Below, piece by piece: positions 15,871-23,925 of a DNA stretch of 39,141 bases. Within the stretch, counting starts at the first letter, position 1. Each line of letters starts with the position of its first letter. This DNA is from CAYNYF01 sp964401385. Its GTDB lineage: Bacteria; Planctomycetota; Phycisphaerae; SM23-33. Below the pieces are notes generated by a model. That model was not told the DNA's origin. It ran no database searches and worked only from the letters and a program-made list of their open reading frames with translations. The stretch covers positions 1 through 39,141 of the forward strand of contig CAYNYF010000037.1 of the NCBI GenBank assembly GCA_964401385.1. Reading direction: 5' to 3'. The position numbers and the translations under genes were made by a program.

Positions 15871-16685
15871 TCTCGGAAAACCCATACGTTCCCGAGCCGG
15901 TCAAGCTGGTCGAGGTGATTGACGAGACCCCGACCATCAAGACCCTGGTGCTTGCGCCTGAAAAGCCAATGTCCTTCCGGTCGGGCCAGTTCCTCCAACT
16001 GACGCTGCCGGGCGTCGGGGAGGCCCCGTTCACGCCCTCCTCCAGCCCGCTGGAGCCCGAGCGGATTGCCATCACGATCCTGAAGACGGGCATGCTCACC
16101 GACCGCCTGCACGAATGCCGCCCCGGCGAGATGCTGGGCCTGCGCGGGCCGTTCGGCAAGGGCTACCCCGTCGACGAGCTGGACGGGACGGAGGTGCTCG
16201 TCGTCGGCGGCGGCGTGGGGCTGGCCCCGTTGCGGGCGCTGATCCACGTGCTGCTGGCGCGGCTGGCCAGGCTCAAGCGCGTCAGCATCAAATACGGCGC
16301 CCGCGGTACGGCCGAGCTGCTCTACCGGCGGCAGTACGATCAATGGGCCGGCGCCGACAAGGTCGATTTCACCTGCACCATCGACAATCCCGAGCCCGGC
16401 TGGGACGGCCGCACCGGCGTGGTCACGACCCTGCTGAAAGACCTGGACATCGACCGCGGAAACGCCACGGCCTTTGTCTGCGGGCCGAGCATCATGCTGA
16501 GGTTCACGACGTATGAGCTCATGAGCGAAGGCCTGTCGGCGGACCAGATTTACCTGTCGATGAACCGGCGGATGAGCTGCGGGATGGGCAAGTGCGGCCG
16601 GTGCAACATCGGCCCGTACTACCTCTGCAAAGACGGGCCGGACATGAAGTATTCCCTGATCCAGAATTATCCCAACGTGTTCTGA
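15867..16685 (+). CDS. NAD(P)-binding flavoprotein subunit (sulfhydrogenase gamma / HydG-like)
   Basis: 272 aa; the GTG start overlaps the preceding stop (GTGA). The protein is a ferredoxin-NADP reductase-fold diaphorase: an FAD-binding barrel (residues ~8-95, with 'FRSGQFLQLTLPGVGEAPF'), the nucleotide-binding motif 'VLVVGGGVGLAPLRALIHVL' (~108-127), and 'AFVCGPSIMLRF' (~210). The C-terminus carries a four-cysteine 2Fe-2S motif, C238, C243, C246 and C254 (SCGMGKCGRCNIGPYYLC), as in dihydroorotate dehydrogenase electron-transfer subunit and HydG. It should exchange electrons between NAD(P)(H) and the adjacent Fe-S subunit, giving this membrane hydrogenase a pyridine-nucleotide port. Whether NADH or NADPH is used cannot be read here. 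Confidence 0.88.
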   Translation: MISENPYVPEPVKLVEVIDETPTIKTLVLAPEKPMSFRSGQFLQLTLPGVGEAPFTPSSSPLEPERIAITILKTGMLTDRLHECRPGEMLGLRGPFGKGYPVDELDGTEVLVVGGGVGLAPLRALIHVLLARLARLKRVSIKYGARGTAELLYRRQYDQWAGADKVDFTCTIDNPEPGWDGRTGVVTTLLKDLDIDRGNATAFVCGPSIMLRFTTYELMSEGLSADQIYLSMNRRMSCGMGKCGRCNIGPYYLCKDGPDMKYSLIQNYPNVF

Positions 16686-16698
16686 GTCTGCGGTGATC

Positions 16699-18255
16699 AT
16701 GGCGACGAAAGAGAACTTGGCGCGCTGCACGCTTTGCCCGGGGCTGTGCGCGCTGGGCCTGGGCTGGAACGGTCCGGACCTGCCTCGGGTGGAATACCCT
16801 TCCGATTCGGGGGCGGGCCTGTGCCCGCGTGGTTCGGCTTTGGGTGAGCTTTTGGCCTCGCCGGCGCGGCTGCGATGGGCCCGTCGCCGGGAAGGCCGGC
16901 GGCTGGTTGACATGGACTTTTCCGGCGCGATTGCGGCCGCCGCCGAGCGCATCTCCGGCGGGGCGACCGTATTGATGGATGGCGGCTGCTCTGTCGAGGA
17001 GATCGCGGCCGCGGCCGAGATCGCCGCCGCCTGGGAGGGCGTGCGGTTGTGCTTGGTGGTGGCCCCGGACGACGAGCAGATGCTGCTGGGGGTGGAAGCC
17101 TCGGGCGCCAATTACCTGGCCGACGAGGAGCTTGCCAATTGCGACGGCTTTGTGGTCGTCGGCGATCCCTTTGCGGTCAATCCCAGATGCGCGCGGGGCG
17201 TGCTGGACGCGCTGCGGGCGCAGCGGCGGGCGCCGCTGGTGGTGATCGACAGCGGCGGGGGGGTGGCGGCCGGCTTTGCCACGATGCGGGCGGGATGTCG
17301 CCCCGGCGGTGAGCTTGAGGCGCTGCAAAGCGATGCGGTCGCATCGGCCGTTGAGCCCTGCCGGAAGCTGGGCGTGCTCCTGGCCGCCGACCCGGGAAGA
17401 GGCGCCGGCTGGGGCCGGATCGGATACCTGGCCGGAAAGCTGGCCAACGCCCATGGCGGCGGCGTGTCCGTCCAGACCGTCGGCGCGAACGCCCTTGCGG
17501 CCGTGAGGGCGAGGAAGCAGCTCGCCCTGGGTTCGCTGGCCGAGGCGGCCACGCCCGGACGCGGCGAGGCGGTGCGCGTGGCCCTGGGCGTCGACATGCT
17601 GGGGCTGCTTGGCTGGGCGGGCCCGGCGGTGGCGGTGGCGGCCGCTGCCGTGGCTAATCCGACTACCAACTCCGCTGAAATCATTCTCCCGCTGGCGCTG
17701 CCGTGCGAGTCCGGCGGCACGTTCCTTCAGGCGGGCACCCGCCGCGTAAGCACGGCGCCGCTGCTTTCGCCCCCGGCCGGCGTGCCCACGCCGGCCGAGC
17801 TGCTGGCGAAGCTGGCGGCGGCCGCCGGCGTCAAGACCGGGCCCTGGTCCGGCAAGTTGCCGTCGCTGGACCGATTGACCGTTGAAGCGCCGGCGGAGGT
17901 GGCCGCGGGCTCGACCACGGGCAGGTCCCTGGTCGCCGCCTCGCAGGCTTTGCTGGACGCCGGTGGGGCCCTGATGGGGCAAGCGTCCTGGCAGAGGCAG
18001 GTACGGCCGCTGCCGGAGCTGCGGATGTCTCCGGCGGACGCGGGCGCCCTTGGCGTGGCCGACCTGGCGGAGGTGACCGTCGAGACCGAGTCCCACAGCA
18101 CTGCCGCCAAGGTGCGTCTGGTCGATTGGATGGCGGCCGGGACGATGGCAATTTCGGCCGGCTTCTACGAAGCCCGCGAGCTTCTGCCGTATACGATCGA
18201 CGCCGAGCGCGACATGGTCGTTTCTCGCCCGGCGGCGGTTCAGGTGAGCAAGTAA
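16699..18255 (+). CDS. Short molybdopterin-oxidoreductase-like (FdhA/FwdB/NuoG-type) Fe-S protein
   Basis: 518 aa from ATG 16699; a GTG six bases upstream is an alternative. The N-terminus has the 4Fe-4S motif of the family: C10, C13, C17, C42 (CTLCPGLC...GLCPRG). The C-terminal ~120 residues (from 'QRQVRPLPELRMSPADAGALGV') form the usual molybdopterin-dinucleotide-binding-type barrel, and 'SAEIILPLALPCESGGTF' is a typical internal segment. The protein is ~200 residues shorter than formate dehydrogenase, and I see no segment corresponding to the catalytic Sec/Cys loop; helix 'SVEEIAAAAEIAAAW' runs almost directly into 'ELANCDGFVVVGDPFAVNPRCA'. It may be a cofactor-free, structural/electron-transfer relative like NuoG, or a reduced FwdB-like protein. 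Very Ala/Gly-rich. Next to a HycB-like ferredoxin, as in formate-hydrogenlyase clusters. Confidence 0.75.
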   Translation: MATKENLARCTLCPGLCALGLGWNGPDLPRVEYPSDSGAGLCPRGSALGELLASPARLRWARRREGRRLVDMDFSGAIAAAAERISGGATVLMDGGCSVEEIAAAAEIAAAWEGVRLCLVVAPDDEQMLLGVEASGANYLADEELANCDGFVVVGDPFAVNPRCARGVLDALRAQRRAPLVVIDSGGGVAAGFATMRAGCRPGGELEALQSDAVASAVEPCRKLGVLLAADPGRGAGWGRIGYLAGKLANAHGGGVSVQTVGANALAAVRARKQLALGSLAEAATPGRGEAVRVALGVDMLGLLGWAGPAVAVAAAAVANPTTNSAEIILPLALPCESGGTFLQAGTRRVSTAPLLSPPAGVPTPAELLAKLAAAAGVKTGPWSGKLPSLDRLTVEAPAEVAAGSTTGRSLVAASQALLDAGGALMGQASWQRQVRPLPELRMSPADAGALGVADLAEVTVETESHSTAAKVRLVDWMAAGTMAISAGFYEARELLPYTIDAERDMVVSRPAAVQVSK

Positions 18256-18300
18256 GCTTGATTTCCTGGCAGGCGTAACGCGTTTGGAGCCTGGGAAGAC

Positions 18301-18801
18301 ATGGCGGTTGGCAGTCAACAAGTGGTCAAACGAGTTCTGATCGACCTGGATCGCTGCGTGGAGTGCGGGTCGTGCGCGGCGGCGTGTTACTACAGCCACA
18401 ATGCGATGCCGACCGTGCAGACGGCCCGGCAGGGCCCGGCGCTGCTGCCGGTCATCTGCCGGCAGTGCAAGGCCGCTGCGTGCGTGGACGCCTGCCCGGT
18501 CGAGGCGATGCAGCGGGACGAAAACGGCGTCGTCAGGCGGGCCCTGTTGCGGTGCATCGGCTGCGGCAGTTGCGCCAGGGCGTGCCCGTTCGGCGTGCTG
18601 CCGGTGGAGGTGACGCACCGGCAGATCGCCAAGTGCGACTTGTGCGAGGATCGAACGGCGGTCGATGGCGGCGTCCCGCGCTGCGTGGCGGCCTGCCCGA
18701 CCGGGGCCCTGCGCTTCGAGGACGAAAGCAAGGCCGTCGAGGCGAAAATCCTTATACTCGGCGGCAGAAGCACCGGTCAGGACCCCTTCAAACGAAGGTA
18801 G
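18301..18801 (+). CDS. HycB/CooF-like polyferredoxin
   Basis: 166 aa with GGGAAG just upstream of the ATG. Sixteen cysteines form four 4Fe-4S motifs: 'CVECGSCAAACYY', 'CRQCKAAACVDACPVEAM', 'CIGCGSCARACPFGVL', and 'CDLCEDRTAVDGGVPRCVAACPTGAL'. This is the arrangement of HycB, CooF and DMSO-reductase DmsB subunits, which pass electrons between an oxidoreductase and a hydrogenase or quinone module. Here it sits between the molybdopterin-like protein and the membrane core, so it probably links the peripheral arm to the NuoB-like small subunit. It has no signal peptide, so cytoplasmic side. Confidence 0.9.
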   Translation: MAVGSQQVVKRVLIDLDRCVECGSCAAACYYSHNAMPTVQTARQGPALLPVICRQCKAAACVDACPVEAMQRDENGVVRRALLRCIGCGSCARACPFGVLPVEVTHRQIAKCDLCEDRTAVDGGVPRCVAACPTGALRFEDESKAVEAKILILGGRSTGQDPFKRR

Positions 18802-18806
18802 CGTAA

Positions 18807-19742
18807 ATGGACACGCTGTTGGTCATCGTGATCTATATTGTGGCGGCGGCGGGAACGCTGGCGCTGGGCCTGTTGTCGCGCTGGTACGACCGCAAGCTGA
18901 CGGCCATGGTGCAGTACCGCAAGGGCCCGCCGGTGTATCAGCCGATCGCCGACGTGCTGAAGCTGTTCTACAAGGAAACGCTTGTGCCGGCGACGGCCCG
19001 GGCGACGGGCTTCCTGCTGGCCCCGGCCGTGAGTCTGGCGGCGGTGAGCCTGGCCGCGTCCATCCTGTGGGCGGCGATGTTCGCCCGCGACGGCAGCTTC
19101 GTCGGCGACCTGATCGTGGTGGTCTACCTTCTGATTATCCCGCCCCTGGCGACCATCCTGGGGGCAAGCGCCTCCGGAAATCCCTACGCCAGCATCGGCG
19201 CCAGCCGGGAGATGAAGCTGATCCTCTCCTACGAGCTGCCGCTGTTTCTGGCGCTGATGGTCGGCGTGGTTCACGCCGGCTGGACGCTGCGGCTGGGCGC
19301 GATGGCGGCCTCCGGCGCGGCCGTGTACAGCATCTCGGGCGTGCTGGCGATGATCGTGGCCATTCTGGCCGTGCAGGCCAAGCTGGGGCAGGTGCCCTTC
19401 GACGCAGCTGAGGCCGAGTGCGAGATCATGAGCGGCGTGTACGTGGAGTATTCCGGCCCGCCGCTGGCGCTGATCTACCTGTCCCGGGCGATGCTGCTGG
19501 CGACGATGCCGCTGTTGCTGATTACGGTTCTCTGGGGCGGCCTGCAAGGCGGCTGGGGCGTGCTGGCCTTTGCCGGCAAGTACATCCTGCTGATCACGCT
19601 GGCGACGCTGATTCGCAACACCAACCCGCGCCTGCGAATCGACCAGACGGTGAAATTGTTCTGGTACGGCTTGACCCCGATTGCGGTGCTGGCCGTGGTG
19701 CTGGCGGTCCTGGGCAGCAGTTGGAAGATCTCATGGCTCTGA
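18807..19742 (+). CDS. Hydrogenase membrane anchor subunit, NuoH/HycD/EchB-like
   Basis: 311 aa, about eight transmembrane helices, five bases after the preceding stop. 'VQYRKGPPVYQPIADVLKLFYKE' (residues ~33-55) is the hallmark NuoH-family loop (R-x-GPP...DxxKLxxKE), and 'GQVPFDAAEAECEIMSGVYVEYSGPPLAL' (~195-224) is the second hallmark with its acidic residues near the quinone-like cavity. In group 4 hydrogenases this subunit couples the Fe-S/NiFe arm to the ion-translocating membrane arm. Its stop overlaps the next start (ATGGCTCTGA). Confidence 0.92.
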   Translation: MDTLLVIVIYIVAAAGTLALGLLSRWYDRKLTAMVQYRKGPPVYQPIADVLKLFYKETLVPATARATGFLLAPAVSLAAVSLAASILWAAMFARDGSFVGDLIVVVYLLIIPPLATILGASASGNPYASIGASREMKLILSYELPLFLALMVGVVHAGWTLRLGAMAASGAAVYSISGVLAMIVAILAVQAKLGQVPFDAAEAECEIMSGVYVEYSGPPLALIYLSRAMLLATMPLLLITVLWGGLQGGWGVLAFAGKYILLITLATLIRNTNPRLRIDQTVKLFWYGLTPIAVLAVVLAVLGSSWKISWL

Positions 19743-20173
19743 AAAACTGGGCATTGCGGAAGTCGTTGTGGGTTTACCACGTCAACACCGGCGCCTGCAA
19801 TAACTGTGACATCGAGGTGCTGGACCTCTTGACGCCGCGCTACGACATCGAGCGCTTCGGCATGATCCTGGTCGGCTCCCCGCGGCACGCCGACGTGCTG
19901 GCCGTGACCGGTTCCTGCACCCGCCAGGCGCAGCCGCGGCTACAGGAGGTGTACCGGCAGACGGCCAAGCCCTGCGTGGTAATGGCGATCGGCTCTTGCG
20001 CCAACGCCCAGGGCATCTTCGCCGAGTCGTATCACATGGGCAGCCCCGTGGACGAGACCATTCGAGCGGTGGATCCCGACGCCATTATCGCCTACGTGCC
20101 CGGCTGCCCGCCCAAGCCGGAAGCGATGATCGCCGCGGTGGTGAAGGCCTGGGACGTGATCAACACCCTTTAG
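19733..20173 (+). CDS. [NiFe] hydrogenase small subunit, NuoB/EchC/MbhJ-like
   Basis: 146 aa from the ATG at 19733, which overlaps the previous gene by ten bases; a longer in-frame reading upstream is an artefact of the overlap. It belongs to the short NuoB-like small subunits of group 4 hydrogenases: C22 and C25 (NTGACNNCDIE), C89 (AIGSCANAQG) and C125 (VPGCPPKP) are the ligands of the single proximal 4Fe-4S cluster. An extra Cys62 lies at 'TGSCTRQ'. It receives electrons from the ferredoxin subunits and passes them to the NiFe site of the large subunit. Confidence 0.92.
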   Translation: MALKNWALRKSLWVYHVNTGACNNCDIEVLDLLTPRYDIERFGMILVGSPRHADVLAVTGSCTRQAQPRLQEVYRQTAKPCVVMAIGSCANAQGIFAESYHMGSPVDETIRAVDPDAIIAYVPGCPPKPEAMIAAVVKAWDVINTL

Positions 20174-20189
20174 GCAGGAGCAGTATGCT

Positions 20190-20720
20190 ATGAGTCAGGC
20201 CGTCACGCCAAGTCGAGCGCAAGTGCCCCTGGTGGGGTTTGTCGGGCAGGCGCTGGCGGAGCTGGGCGATGCGGTGGTCGCCGTCGAGCGGTGCGACGAG
20301 CGTCGTGGCGTGGCACGGATCGACGCGGAACGGACGCTGGAGGTGGCCAAGAAGCTGTTGGCGATGGACGGCTCGCGGCTGGCCACGGCCACCGGCATCG
20401 ACGTTCGTGACGGCATCGACGTGCTGTATCACTGGTGCTTCGAGCCGCAGGGCGTGGTCATCACCATCAAGGTCCTCGCCGCCAGGCCTTCTCTCACGCT
20501 GGAGTCGATCGCGACACACGTGCCGGCGGCCAACTGGATCGAGCGTGAGATGCACGATTTGCTCGGCGCCAACTTCCGCAACCATCCGGACATGCGCCGG
20601 CTGATCCTGGACGACTCCTGGCCGGAGGGCGTGTATCCCCTGCGCAAGGACTTTGACCAGGTCGCCGACCGGCCGCCGCTGCCGCCGGTTCCGCCGGCGC
20701 CGGAGGAGGGAGTTTCATGA
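20190..20720 (+). CDS. NuoC/EchD/MbhK-like 30-kDa subunit
   Basis: 176 aa; AGGAG (20176-20180) lies nine bases before the ATG. The core 'LYHWCFEPQGVVITIKVLAA' and the signature 'WIEREMHDLLGANFRNHPDMRRLILDDSWPEG.YPLRKD' (residues ~113-153) define the respiratory-chain 30-kDa family (E-R-E-x-x-D-x-x-G...F-x-x-H-P). The subunit docks beside the large subunit in complex I and group 4 hydrogenases and has no redox centre. A Pro-rich tail ends the protein. The next gene starts within its stop region (ATGA overlap at 20717-20720). Confidence 0.9.
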   Translation: MSQAVTPSRAQVPLVGFVGQALAELGDAVVAVERCDERRGVARIDAERTLEVAKKLLAMDGSRLATATGIDVRDGIDVLYHWCFEPQGVVITIKVLAARPSLTLESIATHVPAANWIEREMHDLLGANFRNHPDMRRLILDDSWPEGVYPLRKDFDQVADRPPLPPVPPAPEEGVS

Positions 20721-21901
20721 CCCACAAGACCATGCTCAACATCGGGCCCTTCCACCCGCTCCAGGAAGAGGCCGAGTTCTTTCAACTGTCCATTGAGGGC
20801 GAGCGCGTCGTGGACGTGGACGTCCGCACCAGCTACAACCACCGCGGCATCGAGAAGCTGGACGAGTCCAAGACGTTCGACCAGGTGCCGTTTGTGGTCG
20901 AGCGCGTCTGCGGCATTTGCTCCGCCAGCCATCCGCTGGCGTACATCCAGGCGGTCGAGGACATCGCTCACGTCCAGGCGCCCCCGCGGGCGCTGTACCT
21001 GAGGACGATCGTCAACGAGCTGGAGCGCATGCACTCCCACCTGCTGTGGGCGGGCCTGGCGGGGCATTTCCTCGGTTACAACACGGTGTTCATGTGGGCC
21101 TGGAAGTGTCGCGAGCCGGTCCTGGACGCCCTGGAAATTGCCACCGGCAGCCGCGTCAACTACGCCAACTGCAAGATCGGCGGCGTCCGCCGCGACATGA
21201 CGGACGAGCAGCTCCAGGAGATCGCCCGCATCGCCGGTGAGGCCAAAGGCCCCGTCGAGATGTTGATCGGGGCGGTGCTGGACGATCCGGTGCTGCACGC
21301 CCGGCTGAAGAACGTCGGCGTCTTGTCCAAGAAAGACGCCAAGGCCTACGGCGCGCTGGGACCGACCGCCCGCGGCTCCGGGTTGCCGATAGACGTCCGC
21401 CGCGACGACCCCTACGCGGCCTACGACCGTCTGGACTGGAACGTCATCGTGGCCGAGGAAGGCGACGTCTTCGCCAAGACCAAGGTTCGCCTGCTGGAGA
21501 CGGTGGAGGCGATCAAGATCATCCGACAGGCCGTGCGCGACATCCCGGGAGGCCAGATCGACGCCAAGGTCGAGCACATCCCGCCGGGCGAGGGCATCGG
21601 CCGCGTCGAGGCCCCTCGCGGCGAGACGTTCCATTATGTCCGGTCGGACGGCTCCAATTATCCCGTCCGGCACAAGGTTCGCGCTCCCAGCTTTAATAAT
21701 ATTCCCACGTTCAAGGCTTCCTGCATTGGCTATGAGGTGGCCGACGTGGCCATTACGCTGGCCAGCGTCGACCCGTGCTATTCCTGCACCGAGCGGATGT
21801 GCACGGCCGTGGACGCCGAAAGCGGCAGGGAGATGTACAACTTCAGCCAGTTGGTCAAGCTTTCCCAGCAGAAGACCGAGCGGGTCCGCAGACAGGCATA
21901 G
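20717..21901 (+). CDS. Group 4 [NiFe] hydrogenase large (catalytic) subunit
   Basis: 394 aa, start overlapping the previous stop. Both Ni-ligand motifs are intact: C65-x-x-C68 (ERVCGICSASH) and C354-x-x-C357 (DPCYSCTER). That separates it from complex I NuoD and from Mbs-type sulfur reductases, where these cysteines are lost. 'SYNHRGIEKL' near the N-terminus, 'NELERMHSHLLWAG' and 'GDVFAKTKVRLLE' are NuoD/HycE family segments. After R360 in the second motif a 34-residue tail (MCTAVDAESGREMYNFSQLV...) matches the position of the C-terminal extension cleaved from HycE after Arg; a HycI-like protease is encoded in the same operon. It should catalyse reversible H+ reduction/H2 oxidation on the cytoplasmic side. 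Confidence 0.95.
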   Translation: MTHKTMLNIGPFHPLQEEAEFFQLSIEGERVVDVDVRTSYNHRGIEKLDESKTFDQVPFVVERVCGICSASHPLAYIQAVEDIAHVQAPPRALYLRTIVNELERMHSHLLWAGLAGHFLGYNTVFMWAWKCREPVLDALEIATGSRVNYANCKIGGVRRDMTDEQLQEIARIAGEAKGPVEMLIGAVLDDPVLHARLKNVGVLSKKDAKAYGALGPTARGSGLPIDVRRDDPYAAYDRLDWNVIVAEEGDVFAKTKVRLLETVEAIKIIRQAVRDIPGGQIDAKVEHIPPGEGIGRVEAPRGETFHYVRSDGSNYPVRHKVRAPSFNNIPTFKASCIGYEVADVAITLASVDPCYSCTERMCTAVDAESGREMYNFSQLVKLSQQKTERVRRQA

Positions 21902-21973
21902 CCCCGGCCGGGCAGCTTCCGCGGCAGGCGCTGAGAAAGGGCGTTGGCGAGACGTCTTTGGCAAGGGCGGCTG

Positions 21974-21991
21974 GCCGGTGACGTCACCGGC
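21974..21991. promoter_or_regulatory. Perfect 18-bp palindrome between hydrogenase and Mrp modules
   Basis: GCCGGTGACGTCACCGGC (21974-21991) is a perfect palindrome, in the only sizeable gap of the operon (21902-22020). It could be a dimeric regulator's operator or an RNA structure separating expression of the hydrogenase core from the antiporter genes. No promoter-like boxes are obvious beside it. Confidence 0.5.
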
Positions 21992-22020
21992 GGCCGGCCC
22001 AGAGACGGTACTGGAAAGAC

Positions 22021-23925
22021 ATGATTGAACTCTGGAAAGACTTGGTCGGTCAGCCGATTCTGCTGGTGCTGGCTCTGGGGGCGGTGGCGTATGCGTTCGC
22101 GCGCCTGACGCCCTGGCTGGGACGGCTGCTGGTGCTGGTGGCGGGCGCCTGGGTGCTTGCCGCCGGCGTGCACATCGCCGCCCGCGTGCCGGCGACGTTC
22201 GACCCGATCCTCAGGCTGGACCTCGACCGGGTCGTGCTGAACGTTCAGTTTTCCGCCACGTACCTGGGGACGCTGCTGTCGATGGGGGCGGCGGCGTTCG
22301 CCCTGCTCGTCGCGCTGTATTCCTTCCGCTACATGGCCGGGGAGTACTGGGAAGGCAAGTTCTACGCCTACCTGATCTGGACGCTGGCGGGGGCGTGCAT
22401 GGTCGGATGGGCCGGCAATTTCTTCGTCCTGCTGTTGGGCTGGGAACTGGTGACCTTGATGCTGTTCCTGATGCTCAACCAGGGCAAAGCCGGCGCCGAG
22501 GTCGGGGCGGCCAAGACGTACTCGATCCTGGGCTTTGCCGACGGCTGCCTGCTGCTGGCGATCGTGCTGATGTTCACGTTGGACGTCCCGTTCGGCCAGC
22601 CGCTTTACAAGCTGCTGCTGCCCGCCGCCGGCACCCCATTGTCCGTGGGGGCGTTCGGCTGGACGGGCTACGCGATTTACGCCCTGCTGCTGGTGGCGGC
22701 CCTGGCCAAGGCCGGTGCCGTGCCCCTGCACACGTGGGTGCCGGCCGCTGCCCCGAAGGCGCCGACCCCGGTGATGGCGTATCTGCCGGCCGCGGTGGAC
22801 AAGCTGATGGGGATCTACCTGCTGGCGCGCGTGTCCCTGGACGTGTTTCGACCCGACCCGACCATGCAGACGATCCTCATGATCGTCGGGGCGGTCACCA
22901 TCATCGCCGCCGTGTTCATGGCCATGATCCAGCACAATCTCAAGAGGCTGCTCTCCTTCCACGCCGTCAGCCAGGTCGGCTACATGGTGGTGGGCATTGC
23001 CACCGGCACGACGGCGGGCGTCATCGGCGGCCTGTTCCACATGGTCAACAACGCCATCTACAAGTGCGACCTGTTCCTCATGAGCGGGGTCGTCGGGCGG
23101 GCGGCCGGCTCCGACGACCTGGAAGACATGGGGGGCCTGGCGCGGACGCTGCCGATTACCTTTGTCTGCGGTGGCATCGGCGCCGCGGCCATTTCGGGCG
23201 TGCCGCCTTTCAATGGATTTGTCAGCAAGTGGCTCATATACCAGGGCGCGTTGGAGCTGCACAGCGGGCTGGGCACGGCCGTGCTGGTGGCGGCCGTCTT
23301 CGGCAGCGCGCTGACCTTGGCGAGCTTCGTCAAGGTGATCTACTCGGCCTTCCTCGGCCGGCGGCCGACACCCGCGCCGGCAACCGCCACTGGGCGGAAA
23401 GAGAGCTTCTGGATGGCCGTGCCGATGATCGTGCTGGCCGGTGCGTGCGTGACCCTGGGCCTGTGGCCGCAGTTGGTCACTGAGAACATACTGAGGCCTG
23501 CCGTTCCCGCGGGCCTGCTGGCCGGTGAAACCGGCGGGCTGTGGCGGCCCGGAGCGGCCCTGGGACTGATCCTGATCGGCGTGGCCGGGGGACTGCTGCT
23601 GCTGGCGGTCTTCTCGTTGAAGAAGGTTCGCGTGGTCCGCCCCTTCCTGGGCGGTGAAATCGGCGCCGGCGAGGATCGCTGGCGCGTGCCCGGCACGGGT
23701 TTTTATGAGACCATCCGCCGGCTGCCGGTCTTCAGCGCGCTGTTTGAACATGGCGAGCGGGGGGCGATGGACCTGTATTACTGGTCCGGGCGGTACGGCG
23801 GGACGCTGGTGCGGTTGCTGCGCGCGCAGCACACCGGATTGATCAGCTTGTACGTCGCCTGGGCCGTGGTCGGACTGGCCGTAACACTCATCTATCTGTT
23901 GGTCGTGGGACCCGTAAAACCATGA
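22021..23925 (+). CDS. Antiporter-like membrane subunit, NuoL/MrpA N-terminal-type
   Basis: 634 aa, about 15-16 transmembrane helices, GGAAAG before the ATG. It has the residues of proton-conducting subunits of the NuoL/M/N-MrpA/D family: Glu in 'LLLGWELVTLMLFLML', Lys in 'AALAKAGAVPLHTWVPAAAP', a Lys/His pair region 'MIQHNLKRLLSFHAVSQVGY', and 'HMVNNAIYKCDLFLMSG'. Mrp systems have a long MrpA of ~800 residues; here the C-terminal MrpA domains are on the next gene, so MrpA is split as in Mbh/archaeal clusters. Together with MrpD it provides one of two ion channels per complex. The next gene overlaps by four bases (ATGA). Confidence 0.9.
   Translation: MIELWKDLVGQPILLVLALGAVAYAFARLTPWLGRLLVLVAGAWVLAAGVHIAARVPATFDPILRLDLDRVVLNVQFSATYLGTLLSMGAAAFALLVALYSFRYMAGEYWEGKFYAYLIWTLAGACMVGWAGNFFVLLLGWELVTLMLFLMLNQGKAGAEVGAAKTYSILGFADGCLLLAIVLMFTLDVPFGQPLYKLLLPAAGTPLSVGAFGWTGYAIYALLLVAALAKAGAVPLHTWVPAAAPKAPTPVMAYLPAAVDKLMGIYLLARVSLDVFRPDPTMQTILMIVGAVTIIAAVFMAMIQHNLKRLLSFHAVSQVGYMVVGIATGTTAGVIGGLFHMVNNAIYKCDLFLMSGVVGRAAGSDDLEDMGGLARTLPITFVCGGIGAAAISGVPPFNGFVSKWLIYQGALELHSGLGTAVLVAAVFGSALTLASFVKVIYSAFLGRRPTPAPATATGRKESFWMAVPMIVLAGACVTLGLWPQLVTENILRPAVPAGLLAGETGGLWRPGAALGLILIGVAGGLLLLAVFSLKKVRVVRPFLGGEIGAGEDRWRVPGTGFYETIRRLPVFSALFEHGERGAMDLYYWSGRYGGTLVRLLRAQHTGLISLYVAWAVVGLAVTLIYLLVVGPVKP

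Noticed and set aside
16519..18618. Minus-strand open frame of 699 codons opposite the molybdopterin-like and ferredoxin genes
   Set aside because: Arg/Gly/His/Pro-rich shadow of GC-rich coding on the other strand; no domain, start context or operon logic.
21778..23832. Minus-strand open frame of 684 codons opposite the NuoL-like gene
   Set aside because: His/Gln/Arg-rich low-complexity reading typical of the antisense of a hydrophobic gene.
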